A stretch of 64,000 bases of DNA from Triatoma infestans (taxonomy: Eukaryota > Arthropoda > Insecta > Hemiptera > Reduviidae), in assembly GCA_011037195.1 (NCBI GenBank), contig JAAEAF010000217.1, positions 186,001 through 250,000 on the forward strand, written 5' to 3'. Position numbers and translations under genes: made by a program. The notes below the pieces were generated by a model. That model was not told the DNA's origin. It saw nothing but the letters and a program-made list of their open reading frames with translations, and ran no database searches. This document shows positions 33,101 to 43,139 of the stretch, piece by piece. Positions within the stretch are counted from its first letter, which is position 1. Every line of letters starts with the position of its first letter.

Positions 33101-33430
33101 TTTCTATTTTTCGAGAACTGAAACCCTCCGAAATTAACTGATTCCTAATCCCATATAAATTACCGCCTATGGCTCTACCAAACTTTACATTTCTCAAAGC
33201 TTCCACCCAGCATAACTGAAAACCGGTAAAACAATTTTCAAAATAAACAAAATCTTCTTCTACCAAAAAGGTTTCATAAAGTAAAAAAATATCATAACTT
33301 TTAACAAACTCAAAAAAGGATACTTTTTCTTTTTTATTTCTTAAACCGCAAACATTATAGCTCAAAATTGAACAACACTTATCATTACCACTTCTCACTT
33401 CCTGACACTCTATTTCACTATTACTAATCA
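30147..33430 (-). CDS. LINE ORF2: AP endonuclease and reverse transcriptase
   Basis: About 1094 codons, open throughout. The N-terminal apurinic-like endonuclease shows LSYNVCGLRNK (about residues 23-33), ETFL, IGDCNVR and SDHMPL (about 259), which hold the expected Asn, Glu, Asp/Asn and His residues. Reverse transcriptase follows with FPLFKKGETNIVSNYRGISF, NECQAGFRIGYSTVDN, CFIDFKAAFDS, GLRQGCLLSPSLFSLFINDF and the catalytic YADD at about 714-717. A C-terminal zinc-knuckle-like CALCNREEQEDLYHYVGVC sits near 1020. The first in-frame codon after ORF1's stop is GTG, and no ATG precedes the endonuclease motifs. The frame continues upstream into ORF1, so expression by -1 frameshifting or stop-restart is likely. 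It would perform target-primed reverse transcription in the nucleus. Confidence 0.95.
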
Positions 33431-34363
33431 CTATTTCCTCTCGTTTTTTGACACCTTCTTATCAGCCGTCTTCATCTCCACGTCCACTACTATAGATGCG
33501 CCATTTTCCTGGGTTCCACTTTGAGTATTTAATTCCAACATATTCTTAAAAGCTCGTAAGTCCTCCTCAGGAAAAACAATATTCAACTCCTTCGCCAATA
33601 TTTCGAACCCATCCTCCCCTCCACACTTCAAACCTTCTTCAAAATTCCAATAAAACCTCCTTCCTTTTAAGATAAAGAACTCATTCCTCATCTGAATCAA
33701 TGCGTTTCTATCAAACTCTATTATCTTTCTTCTAATCTTCATTAGGCAACCTCTTCTTCGCCTAGTCCTACCTGAAAGATCTTTATGTATAACTATGCCC
33801 GAACCCTTTAACTTCTTAGCACTTTTTAATATATCCCAGGTTACTTCTTCTGTATTAAATTCCGCCAGAATAATATCTTGGCTGTTATAGCTTTTTAAAC
33901 CATAGGCTTTAATAATGCCAACATTTTTAACCTGCAAAACGCCCTCACAGAGCTCTTTCACAACACTAACATTATCTTCACTGGCATTTCTCTTCACACC
34001 TCTAAAAATCAGATTTTTTGCTTTACTTCTATTAACCAAATTCTCTACAATATTATTCATCCTCTTCTCTCTGATTTTTATCTCCTCTATTTCTTTTTTT
34101 AATGCTTTATTTTCTGCCAATAAACAATCCACTTTATTTACTAGTGCTTTAAAGTCTTCCTTCGACGGCAAGCCTTCGCTGAATACTTTCAATCTACGGT
34201 CAAATAATTCACCAATACTTTCTAAGGACAATTCCATGTCGCTATCTTCCCTTTGAAACTTTTTATTTTTAATCTCTTCCGGTGAATTCTTACTTCTTCT
34301 TCGTTTGTTCGCACTATTGCGTAGTGGACTCGATTTGACTATTTCCCTTTCTTTTTTATTCAT
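33431..34363 (-). CDS. LINE ORF1: coiled-coil and RNA-binding protein
   Basis: About 310 codons from the ATG at 34363 (MNKKEREIVKSS). A basic N-terminus with SANKRRRSKN may be a nuclear signal. It is followed by a heptad-rich segment, ALVNKVDCLLAENKALKKEI to REKRMNNIVENL (about residues 70-110), typical of a trimerising coiled coil. Next comes KNLIFRGVKRNASEDNVSVV, resembling the RRM of L1-type ORF1 proteins, and a basic SGRTRRRRGCLMKIRRKIIE. Such proteins coat the LINE RNA as chaperones. The C-terminus ends KNERK just after a slippery A-AAA-AAC; its TAG overlaps the GTG that opens ORF2. No CCHC zinc knuckles are seen in ORF1. Confidence 0.88.
   Translation of the reverse strand: MNKKEREIVKSSPLRNSANKRRRSKNSPEEIKNKKFQREDSDMELSLESIGELFDRRLKVFSEGLPSKEDFKALVNKVDCLLAENKALKKEIEEIKIREKRMNNIVENLVNRSKAKNLIFRGVKRNASEDNVSVVKELCEGVLQVKNVGIIKAYGLKSYNSQDIILAEFNTEEVTWDILKSAKKLKGSGIVIHKDLSGRTRRRRGCLMKIRRKIIEFDRNALIQMRNEFFILKGRRFYWNFEEGLKCGGEDGFEILAKELNIVFPEEDLRAFKNMLELNTQSGTQENGASIVVDVEMKTADKKVSKNERK
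33434..33446 (-). promoter_or_regulatory. Putative -1 ribosomal frameshift heptamer between ORF1 and ORF2
   Basis: In the ORF1 frame the codons read TCA AAA AAC GAG AGG AAA TAG, giving the X-XXY-YYZ heptamer A-AAA-AAC in the correct phase. A -1 slip continues as CGA GAG GAA ATA GTG ATT, which is the ORF2 frame. The ORF1 stop lies 9 nt after the heptamer. Confidence 0.6.
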
Positions 34364-35093
34364 AAAAAACAAGTAGTACGTATTTACAAGTATTTTTCTA
34401 TAATTTATGAGTACAGCACTTCAACAGAGACACGATGTTATCAGTACGGCAAGCTATAATTATGCACGCATATATAATTTTAGAGTAATTTCTTCTAAAT
34501 CTAATTAACGAAACCAATTGAAAATATAGTCAATAGCAGAATCAACTCCACAGGCATTATATAATTTGAGTAATAAATGTGTAAAAAGAAGCAGTTAACT
34601 TTTTATCTTAAGCAATTTTCTGCCGGCTTAGAATAGAATAGAAGTATTAAATATCGCAGTTTTACGTTGACAAATAAGACAGCAACCAATGTTAGTAGTG
34701 TAGTGAGTAGAAATCACTGATCCAGTGACCTTGAATAAGTACCCCACTTCTGAATAAGCCAAGCTTAGGATTATTTACCTTACACACTGCCCTTTTGCTC
34801 ATAAATAAATATATAATAAATAATCACAGTAGTGTGGGCGGATCTTCTTTTGCTACAAATCCCCACTACCTAACATTTGTAGAAATTAATAGAATTTATA
34901 TATGAAATGAAAAACAAGATTTTCTTAAAACTCAAAATCTGTTCGATGGATTTTCTTGAAATTTTCACCATTCACAGAAAACACCTCAATCTCACTGTAT
35001 CCAAATTTTCGTACTTTTAACTTCAACGCACACTAAGTTACAGCACTTCAACAGAGACACGATGTTATCAGTACGACAAGCAAAACGCAACTC
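34364..35093 (-). promoter_or_regulatory. LINE 5' UTR with a duplicated 41-bp segment
   Basis: CAGCACTTCAACAGAGACAC and the following GATGTTATCAGTACG(A/G)CAAGC occur at 35040-35081, next to the 5' end, and again at 34413-34453, just before ORF1. Repeated 5' segments are often promoter units in LINEs. Function is inferred only. Confidence 0.55.
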
Positions 35094-35107
35094 TCAAACT
35101 TGGTATA

Positions 35108-35229
35108 TCAACTACACATCCAAAGAGCTACAACTTTTATTAAAAACATTTCTTTGGGAAAATTCATTTAAGGGCAGTTATGTGGGAGGGGTGGGGTTAG
35201 GTTTTCATCTAAATGCTATTTCAGTTTAT
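35108..35229 (-). repeat. Element E, copy 8, second piece
   Basis: Continues the sequence broken at 29911 (ATCAACTACACATCCAAAGA, then GGGAAAATTCATTTAAGGGC). It is then interrupted by a SINE at 35242. Confidence 0.85.
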
Positions 35230-35241
35230 TAAACAATTCTA

Positions 35242-35484
35242 AGGGAAGGGATTAGCTCAGTGGTAGCGCGCTGGACTAGCAACGCGGAGATCACGGGTTC
35301 GAATCCAGCCGTGCTACCCTTAGATTTTCTCTTCCTAGGAGCCCCTACGGTTCCTAAGCTCATTGTCGGGTGATGGACAGTGTTGTCGGTAACGGAAGAA
35401 CACTGTCCGGGGGCCGGCAGTGCACCGCAGATGACCACAGATGTTGAGACGCCTTAAATTAATAAAAAAAAAAAAATAAAAAAA
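35242..35484 (+). mobile_element. SINE family B, tRNA-Ala-derived, full copy
   Basis: The head GGGATTAGCTCAGTGGTAGC and GCGCTGGACTAGCAACGCGG forms a nearly complete tRNA cloverleaf. The anticodon loop CTAGCAA gives AGC (Ala), and the B box is GGTTCGAATCC. The body ends GACCACAGATGTTGAGACGCC and an A-rich tail. It is flanked by an exact 12-bp duplication, TAAACAATTCTA, at 35230-35241 and 35485-35496, inside element E. It is the best-preserved tRNA head in the window, but the 3' stem's left arm has decayed. Confidence 0.93.
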
Positions 35485-35496
35485 TAAACAATTCTA

Positions 35497-35910
35497 TCAT
35501 TTAAATAATGTTAATTAGAATTGAATATATTGTTGAAATTTCGAGTTTCCAAAAAAAAAGCGGATAACCGGAAGTGCGTTTACATTACCACTTTACTAAA
35601 TGATTTTTTTTTTTTTTCATCTTTTCGCGATTTTCTCAAAAATGGATCCGACGATTTTCTTGAAACTTTCATAGATAAACCAAACATACAAAGATGTCCA
35701 ACTTTTTTGTAAAAACATTTCTTTGGGAAAATTCATTTAAGGGCACTTTTAGTGGTGGGGGTCGGGGTTATGTTTTTCTCTAAAGTGCTATATCATTGAT
35801 GATTATACAATTCTATCATCCAAATAAAATTAACTAGAAATAAATAGATGGCCAAAATTGCCGAGTTTCAAGAAAATTAGTAAACCGGAAGTCTGCAACC
35901 AAAAATTTGA
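35497..35910 (-). repeat. Element E, copy 8, third piece
   Basis: Carries on from 35229 after the SINE: GATAACCGGAAGTGCG, a T-run, CAAAAATGGATCCGACGATT, and the next module up to AACCGGAAGTC near 35890. The true 5' hairpin end is missing. Confidence 0.82.
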
Positions 35911-36690
35911 CACGATCGCTATTAAAAATTTATAAGTCATTATTAAAACTTTATAACGGGCGAAATCCTATTCATTCACAAAGCAATTAGGCTTCTGAAA
36001 GAGATAGTGTATTAGTATATTTTCTAGTTTAATTGGTATTAATAAAATCATACAGAATTGACGGGAGGAGGATATATATACAGTAGGAACAAATAAAAGT
36101 GCATATTTATTGAACAAATGAAATCTTTGGAATGGAACTCCCAAGAGAACATTTTTTTATTATTAAATATAACAATCTTTTGTTTGCGGATAAATCAAAG
36201 AGGATAATAGAAATAAATAAATCAAAGAAAAGAATTGGGGTGATTGATTTTGAAAAGGATTAAAAAAAAAATGAGAATGAACAAATGATTGAATGGATAA
36301 TTATCTATCTATCGCTTTCTCTCACCCTCTCTATAAGAAAAGAATTAGAAAACACCATCACAGTAACAATAAAGAAGTTAGCTAAAAATTAACCCCTTGG
36401 CGCAAGAGGTCCATGAAATCCAAGCCCACCCTGCCCGACGAAGTTTTATTGAGGGTAATTAGCTATAGTTCCTTTTGTCAGGTTGTAGGACTTACGGTCA
36501 GGTTCCGGCTAGTAATTATGCCTCCGCACTTTTCTCATGCCAATAACATCGCTGAAGCACCAACAAGAATCAGCCAAAAATGAGAAAGATATTGATAATA
36601 AAATGGATTTGTAGGGTGGAGAGAATTTGTGTGGTTGATGAATTAAGAAGAAGACTTGGTTAACACTGGTTAACTAATATATTAATAAGT
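35911..36690. other. Unassigned stretch
   Basis: No gene found. 36395-36590 is less AT-rich (CCCTTGGCGCAAGAGG, CCGGCTAGTAATTATGCC) and may be the tail of an unknown LINE. Confidence 0.3.
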
Positions 36691-36925
36691 AGAGACAGAC
36701 TGCCTGGACTTTACAATAATGAAATGTTTAAGGTAGAATGGTCAGAGTAATGACACTTAGCGATTGGATGTATTGAACTGAATTCTCAACTGTGTTTAAC
36801 TGTTTAACTGTGTTTAACTATTTCCGTCGCTATATTTATGCAGCTTCTCCCACTCCAGTCCGAGAGAGTGGTTGAGATTCTCTTGCTCTCTTTGCTGTTT
36901 GCTCTCTTGCTGTTGAGATTCTCTT
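36690..36925 (+). repeat. Element D fragment with internal tandem duplication
   Basis: AGACTGCCTGGACTTTACA and CTTCTCCCACTCCAGTC resemble element D at 23050 and 62220. A 39-bp unit containing GAGATTCTCTTGCTCTCTTT is duplicated at about 36876-36944. Confidence 0.5.
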
Positions 36926-37071
36926 GCTCTCTTTGCTGTTTGCTCCCATGAAGGACCAATGCTTGCCAGGCGGCGATTTGTATTGGGGATCGTGTGGTAA
37001 AGCACACCGTAGTTCTCTCGCAGGTTAGTTTAGTACCAGCCTTCTCTACTTAGGACGCTACCAAAACTGTA

Positions 37072-38037
37072 GATTGTAGATTGTTGTTAGGGATTATTGC
37101 ATTGCGATCTGAAAGATCTATTGTGGCTCCCCGGAGCCTTCTCCAATGTACTTCCGGCCTCAAAGCAGCGTTCTGTAGCTACAGACAACACTACCCATCA
37201 CCGGACAGTGAGTTGTAGAGGCTCATATGAAGAAAAAATCTAAGCATGCTGGATTCGAATCCGGGACCTCCACGTTGTTAGTCTAACACCCTACCACTGA
37301 GCTAATCCCTTCCTTCTCCCTTGACTTTCGCCAATTAACCAGGGACGGAGACCCTAGTTTGTGTACTGTGTTTGTCCTTGTCTGTGAAATGTTATGGTGT
37401 GATGATGTGTATTTGTAGTAGCACGAGCGGTATTGTATAATAAATGGCTTGTATGTATGCAAGTTTAAAAGAGAATGAAGTATTAAGAAATAATCAAGAG
37501 AGTACCACTGGTTTTAAAATAAATATATTATTTTCTAAACAAATTTAAGCACATTACAATATCACAATTATAAATCAGAAGTATATCTAGAATAAAGGCA
37601 GATATCTATCATTGGCACTGAGCGATTCCTGAAGTGTTCTGGCTTTGGAAGCAGAATTGCGACTGTCTTGTTTGAAGGCAGAAGTTTGACTGTCTTCTTT
37701 GTTGGAAGGTAAGAGTACAGCCTGTTCGAAGGAATGCTCTCTAACAAAGCAGTTGGCCAAGTCGCATTGTATTAAATTTTGTGTCTTTGTTTCCCTACTA
37801 GCAATGACCCCAATTTACAGTACCTGACACTAAAATACACTCTTTTTGAAGGTAAATTTACTTATTAATATATTTTACAAAACTTTATTTTCATTGCTTC
37901 CTTCCACTACATCTGCAAAGTATAGAGTGTATTTAGTTTAAGTGTATTGTGTACTGTTCCGAGGGAAGTGCATTGGAGTACTGAGCTGTGGGTCGCTATT
38001 CCCCAAGTAACTGCATGTAACAGATAACCCTTTGCAT
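37072..38037 (-). mobile_element. SINE family B2 inserted in SINE A and itself split by a solo LTR
   Basis: Minus-strand B2 copy. The tail and SINE B body lie at 37072-37320 (TGAAAGATCTATTGTGG, GGATTCGAATCCGGGACC) and the 5' block at 37321-37384 and 37916-38037 (ACCAGGGACGGAGACCC, then AGAGTGTATTTAGTTTAAG and CCCCAAGTAACTGCATG). The solo LTR at 37385-37911 interrupts the 5' block. Confidence 0.9.
37385..37911 (-). mobile_element. Solo LTR family C, 527 bp
   Basis: On the minus strand it starts TGTAGTGGAAGGAAGC and ends ACATTTCA. The exact 4-bp target duplication TCTG lies at 37381-37384 and 37912-37915. Same ends and length class as the LTR at 60584-61099. No internal sequence remains, so it arose by recombination between two LTRs. 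Confidence 0.92.
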
Positions 38038-38210
38038 GCTACCAAAACTGTAACTTCCCACTTTTTTCACGATGCTGGGTCAACTACGATTTTGCCCTCA
38101 TAGGAATCGAACCCTGAATGTTCGCACCAAACGCGAGTGTGTTACCCACTAGACCAACGCGTGAGGACGGTAGTATCTCTTGGGTTTATTTAAATGATTA
38201 TCAATAAAAA

Positions 38211-38540
38211 TGTGGTGTGTAACACTCACACGACTTTCTCTTACTGCAATCTACGCAGTTATTATTGACTAATTCTCTACAAACACATAATTCGTATAGT
38301 TTATACGTTAGTTGCCTTCAATTTACATGAATGGGAGAATTTAAATTTTAAAAAAATGGCGGTTTTTAGGAAAGCATGACTTACCTCTTTCTTTGAAAAC
38401 CTATCTTAAATGAATTTCCCCGGGAAAAATTTGAAACACACACACACACGCACCATATGTATAGTTATATAAAAAAATTTAATGAAAACTGTTTAATGGA
38501 GAAAAGTGCAAAAACTGAACAAGCAGTTCATTAATGTAGA
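38211..38540 (+). repeat. Element E, diverged 5' part
   Basis: TGTGGTGTGTAACACTCACAC and GACTTTCTCTTACTGC mark the 5' end; later modules are much diverged. A short CA tract lies near 38439. Confidence 0.65.
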
Positions 38541-38714
38541 GTAGCAGGAAGGTTAAAAAAAAAAAATAAATAAATATTTCTGGTCCGAAGAACTTGACAA
38601 GCTTTAAAAAGACATAGACCAAGCCAGACGCAGGGCAGAGAACACTGGACTTTATACAGTATACAGTAGAAGTGCGGTAAAAAACAGGCTATCCTCTGTC
38701 AAGCACGAAATGAA

Positions 38715-39121
38715 AAAATGAAATTCGTCGAAAACTGAAAAAAACTGTCCAGTAAAAGCGCACTTCCGGTTTACTAATTCTTGAACTCGGAATTTTGGGC
38801 CATCTATATTTCTAATTAATTTTGTTTGGATGATACAATTGTATAATCATCTATGATAGCACTTTAGAGAAAAACATAACCCCACCACCTCCCATAAAAG
38901 TACCCTTAAATGAATTTTCCCAGAGAAACATTTCAAATAAAAGTTGTAGCTCTTTGAATGTTTAGTTTATATACGATGTTTCAAGAAAACCGTCGGAGTC
39001 ATTTTTGAGAAAATCGCGAAAAATTGAAAAAAAAAAATCATTTAGTAAAGTGGTAATGTAAATGCACTTCCGGTTATCCGATTTTTTTTTTTCAAACTCG
39101 GAATTTAACAACATATTTAAT
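38715..39121 (+). repeat. Element E, internal modules
   Basis: From ATGAAATTCGTCGAAAACTG through GCGCACTTCCGGTTTAC to AACAACATATTTAATTC, where it is cut off by unrelated sequence. The two module junctions are present, but the 5' and 3' ends are not. Confidence 0.82.
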
Positions 39122-39364
39122 TCCGAGAAAGAAGAAGCTAAAAAGAAAACTTTCAAGGACTTCCCTAACCAAGCTAGATTATTAGCGGGATAGCCATGAA
39201 GCTCACAAATTCTTGTCATCCTTGCACAATGAAAATCTTAACGTGAAAAAACTGTATCACTAAAAAATCAGGACATGGAGAAATCGTGGACATCAAATTA
39301 ATAGCAACTGTAATGTCAAAAAAAATTTTTTTTTCAGGTTTGTTGGCTTCTAAAAATGAAAAAA

Positions 39365-39905
39365 TCATCTAAATCATAAAACCTGGTTGCCCTACTAAGC
39401 TTCAAGTCCTGGGGATAACTAGTGGAGCAGTTCGTGGAGCTATTGGAGGCTGGCTCCGAAGCAAGCTTGAGGCGCACTGGGTAGGAGCCTAGAGGATATA
39501 CACTGTAAAAGGATGATGCCAAAGCTGTGTAAAAGAAGGGCCAAAGTGACCCTTAGCCTGAGTAGGAACCAGATTTCTCTGGTGACGGGATTATTTATGG
39601 GTCATAATAGGTTTAGAAAGCTTCTGAACAAGGTGGACCTAATAATCTCGGTACGCTTGTGCAGACTGTGCCAGAAGGAGAAGGAGACAACCCACGGTTG
39701 TGATTGCGTAGCAATAACCAAATTGCCATACAAAACCTTTGGTACATTGCGACTTGAGGAGATATTAACGCAAAAAGATCTAGTGTGAAAGCCCATAAAC
39801 TCCTTAGGAGGGAAGGATTCGTCTACTAGTAAATCGGGGTTGGCACAATAAGCTTATACGATGGCTGCGGTTTCGGGATATAGCCCACCCAAAGCGGTAA
39901 TCTAA
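39365..39905 (+). pseudogene. LINE C-terminal fragment with cysteine motif
   Basis: The open stretch 39513-39788 reads LSLSRNQISLVTGLFMGHNR and FRKLLNKVDLIISVRLCRLC, then QKEKETTH and YKTFGTLRLEE. This is the end of a LINE polyprotein downstream of an RNase-H-like region (VTG..TGH..L..HL and CRLC..E.ETT.H patterns). The upstream stretch 39390-39512 translates in another frame to EAGSEASLRRTG, so it is broken. The 3' UTR contains AGTAAATCGGGGTTGGCACAA and ends in TAATC repeats (39895-39908), a pentanucleotide tail. Confidence 0.68.
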
Positions 39906-39908
39906 TCT

Positions 39909-40284
39909 AATCAAAGCTTCAAAGTGAACTCTTTATTTCAGATTTTATTGGAAATGAATTAAACACAGCTATGAGGCAGTCGAAGAAAAGTAAAAGCGCT
40001 GATCAGACTATCTTACCAATTGAGCTTCACGTCAGTTTAGAACAAGCCAAAGAAATCTCTTCGCTATTTTTAATCTAATGTGTAATATAAAAGTGCCCTC
40101 TATCTGAAAAAACAAAACAAAAATAAAAAACAGAGAAATTTTACCCATCATTAAGAAAGAGAAAGACGCTTCCCTTCCAGAAAGACATAGTCTTGCATCA
40201 TTAACAAAAATGCATCTTGCAAATTAATGGAGTGCATTATCACAAATCGAATGAATGAAAAAAAATTTTCAATGTAATTTTTTT
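39909..40284. other. Unassigned stretch
   Basis: No coding or repeat signature beyond A-rich tracts. Confidence 0.3.
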
Positions 40285-40475
40285 TTTTTTTTCAAAAAGT
40301 TTGAACTTTCTGCGACTTAAATTATCTCTGTTTTTGACTTATGTTGATCACAAACCAATTTCTGAAAAATCACTATTTCGGACTCCGAGGACCTCAAGAC
40401 GTGAACATTCCGGTGAAAACTCGATATCGAAAATTTGACATGATCTCTTACAGCAGTTAGAGAAAGTAATAAAAT
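40285..40475 (+). repeat. Element E, 3' end fragment
   Basis: TTTGAACTTTCTGCGAC, GACTCCGAGGACCTCAAGAC, CATTCCGGTGAAAACTCGAT and a final GCAGTTAGAGAAAGT match the 3' part of E. The CA tract is absent. Confidence 0.75.
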
Positions 40476-41160
40476 GAGAGAATAAAACATTCTATTTTTC
40501 TATAGAAATCGACCCAGAATAATTTATTAAAAAAAAAAAAAAAGAAAAAGAAAAAAATTAACGTTTAAAATATTGTGGAATAAAATGTCATACTTGGTTT
40601 GCTACAATCCGGTCTATTGAACATGATAGAAAAAAAACTAGGTACACTAGACGGCCGTATATGTTTCTGCCAATTATAACAATGTAAGATTTATTGTGAC
40701 CAAATATAACAAGCAAATAATCGATTTTATAGAACTCAGGCAATTATAAAACAAATAAACTATCCAATATCTATTTATTCCTTAAGTAATAAATAAATTG
40801 CAGTGTGGGATATCTTGATGATGTGTGCCATGGATTAAAATAAAGATTAAAAATCGCCCTAATCGCCGCTAATAATACTTTAATTCCATGCGAACGAATT
40901 ATTGAAGGTGAAATTTATTTAGACTTCATTTGACAGCAATTCCCAGTTAAATCCTGGTTTTAAAAGATTTACTTTATATGGATTAAACGGGAATTAAGTT
41001 CATTAACCCCCAAACTTCATATATCATTCATTAGCCTATTTTTTACTTTCTGCGTCAGAGAAAAAAAAAAAATTTCTAGTGAGAAACACACAAGTTTCTC
41101 TTACTGCCAGTTAATAACATTGAACAAAACTCAATAAATATTTAACAATCTAACAGAGAA
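40476..41160. other. Unassigned AT-rich stretch
   Basis: Contains a 5' tip of element E near 41078-41108 (AGTGAGAAACACACAAG, TTTCTCTTACTGCC); otherwise nothing recognised. Confidence 0.35.
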
Positions 41161-41164
41161 GATT

Positions 41165-41405
41165 ATTTAACAATTAAATTAAAGGCGCGTCAACCAACAT
41201 CTATGGTCATTGGCGCCCGGAGCCTCCTCACTTGCACTGCCAATCTCTGGACAGTGTTATCTCGTTACAGACAATACTGTCAATCACCGGAAGCTCCTGT
41301 AGATGGTCCTAAGAAGAAAAAAATCTAACGTTGGCACAGCTGGACACGAATCCGGATCCTCTGCGCGAGAGTCCAGTACGCTAACTAATTAGCTATTTCC
41401 CTTCC
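41165..41405 (-). mobile_element. SINE family B
   Basis: Minus-strand copy ending in the conserved terminal stem-loop (GGCGC at 41212-41216 on the plus strand pairing with 41184-41188, loop with AACATCTATGGTCAT). The body has CCGGAGCCTCCTCACTTGC, and the decayed tRNA head has a GGATTCGTGTCC B box. Confidence 0.78.
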
Positions 41406-41557
41406 CTCCAAATTCTATTAATTAGAGTGAGAGAATGTCGTTTGATTGTTTCACATCTGTTTTTTTGTTTCTATTATTTTCATTTCCTGCTATAAAATGA
41501 AATATTCCTTATGTATGGATTTTAAAAAATCGATATTTTGTAGGACATATATGTTTT

Positions 41558-41709
41558 TATTTTCTCTTACTCCTAGTAAGAGGAAGTATTGTAATCGTGT
41601 CAAATTTTCGATATCGAGTTTTCACCGGAAATATTCGTTTTGAGGTCCCCTGAGTCCAAAAAAAGTGGTTTTTAGCAAATGGTCTGTGTGTGTATCTGTG
41701 TGTCTGTGT

Positions 41710-41742
<33 letters not shown>

Positions 41743-42250
41743 AACAGCATAGCTCAAGAACGAAAAACTGTAGAAAGTTGAAACTTGATATTACGTTTAG
41801 GTATCACCATGGGATCTGACGGTGCGTTATCTGTCAAAATTTCTCAACCGGAAGTACCACTTTGCTAGTTGGTTTTTTTGTTTTCGCGATTTTCTCAAAA
41901 ATGACTCCGAAGATTTTTTTGAAACTTCGTATATAAACTAAACATCCAAAGATCTACATCTTTTATTTAATACATTTCTCTGGGCAAAATTCATTTAAGG
42001 GCACTTTTAGGGGAGGGATGGGGTTACAGCTTCCTCTAAAGTGATATCATAGTTGATTATACAATTCTATCGTCTAAACAAAATTGATTATAAAGAAATA
42101 GATGACCAAAGTTCCAAGTTTTAAGAAAATTAGTAAGCCGGAAGTGCGCTTTTACTGAACAGTTTTTTCAGTTTTTGATGAATTTCGTTATATCTGGTAC
42201 ACAAATTGTAGGAGGAAGACAATGTTGTGTGAATGTTCACACCAGATTTT
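41558..42250 (-). repeat. Element E, minus-strand copy lacking one module
   Basis: From TTTCTCTTACTCCTAGTAAG to CACACCAGATTTTT. Only one CGGAAGT-bounded module lies between the 3' part and the 5' end, giving a 0.69-kb version. (GT)n tract at about 41685-41742. Confidence 0.87.
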
Positions 42251-42379
42251 TAGATTTCATGAACATAAGAAGAATTATGTGTTTGTGTGTATTTTGGTCA
42301 GCCTAACTATAAAGCTCATCATAATTATGGAGCTCCGAAATTTTAATACCACGTGGAATCAGATTTAAAAATATTTTCT

Positions 42380-42605
42380 AGCGTAGGGAAGAAATAGCTA
42401 AGTGGTTAATGTACTTGACTCACCGCGGAGGTCCCGGGTTCGAGTCCATGCTACCCTTAAATTTTTTCTTCCTAGTAGCCTCTACAGTTGAATATCTCCA
42501 GTGATGGACAGTGTTGTCTGTAACGAAAGAATACTCCGGAGTTCGGCAGTGCACTGAGAAAGCTCCGGGCGCCAATGACCATAGATGTTGATGCGCCTTA
42601 AATTC
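42380..42605 (+). mobile_element. SINE family B
   Basis: Decayed tRNA head (AGAAATAGCTAAGTGGTTAA, B box GGTTCGAGTCC), body, and an intact terminal stem-loop GGCGC (42568-42572) / GCGCC (42593-42597) with loop CAATGACCATAGATGTTGAT, followed by TTAAATTC. Confidence 0.85.
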
Positions 42606-43139
42606 AAAAGGTAAAACAAAATTTTCTTTAGTAATAAAACTAGAATAGTACACATTTTACCCATTACTTTCCCTGCTTCATTTTGTGGTAGTGATCGAAA
42701 TGGGGGTTACAGTGTTGCTAAGTGTTGTGATGGTATCATCACATGTTATTTGCACTTACGTTCAAACCCGCAAGACAGCTACCGATATACCGTTCAACTA
42801 GTCATGTAATTTGGGGAATAATCTGCGCCCAAGCTAGCCCCCTCCCCCCTCACAGAAGTTAAAACCAAGTAAAAGTCTACAATTAAAACAGTATTGATGG
42901 GCAAAACCACTTTGCTTCTTGATTTATTGGTTTCGAATGGCTCATAGGAACTGATTCCTTAAATTCGTTCACCGGTTGTATCTCGAATTTTGAACTTTTT
43001 GTGCAAAAATTACTTTCAATAATTCAAATATTTCATTTCAACATGTTTACTTGTTGTAATGTATTTTTTTTAGTTATAAATATGAATACAAATTAAAAAT
43101 TATGAGTGTAGTAGTTTATATGAGTATATGAGTGCTGTA
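42606..43139. other. Unassigned stretch
   Basis: No clear feature; C-rich GCCCCCTCCCCCCTC near 42836-42850. The I-group LINE is first recognisable at about 43140. Confidence 0.35.

Larger units (their letters stand above)
29926..35093 (-). mobile_element. Complete APE-type LINE, about 5.17 kb, with 14-bp target duplication
   Basis: It is flanked by exact copies of TCAAACTTGGTATA at 29912-29925 and 35094-35107, and the surrounding element E sequence is continuous across them. Order on the minus strand: 5' UTR of about 730 bp, ORF1, ORF2, short 3' UTR with AATAAAGC, and a (TATTC)n-type pentanucleotide tail (29926-29951 on the plus strand reads GAATA repeats) instead of poly(A). Both ORFs are open over their whole length. 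Together these point to a recent, possibly still competent insertion. The clade could not be decided from sequence alone; a relative is present at 52693-54217. Confidence 0.93.
36925..38166 (-). mobile_element. SINE family A, split by a nested SINE B2
   Basis: Reverse complement of SINE A in two pieces. 36925-37071 holds the body and 3' part (CCATGAAGGACCAATGCTTG, CCAGGCGGCGATTTG, CGTGTGGTAAAGCAC). 38053-38166 holds the tRNA-Glu-like head (ACTTCCCAC, GATGCTGGGTCAAC, GGAATCGAACC, TTACCCACTAGACCAACGCG). The two pieces join through the 15-bp duplication GCTACCAAAACTGTA (37057-37071 and 38038-38052). Confidence 0.9.

Noticed and set aside
35248..35320. Possible tRNA-Ala gene
   Set aside because: The cloverleaf and AGC anticodon are good, but the acceptor stem is incomplete and the sequence continues into the SINE body inside a 12-bp target duplication, so it is a SINE head.
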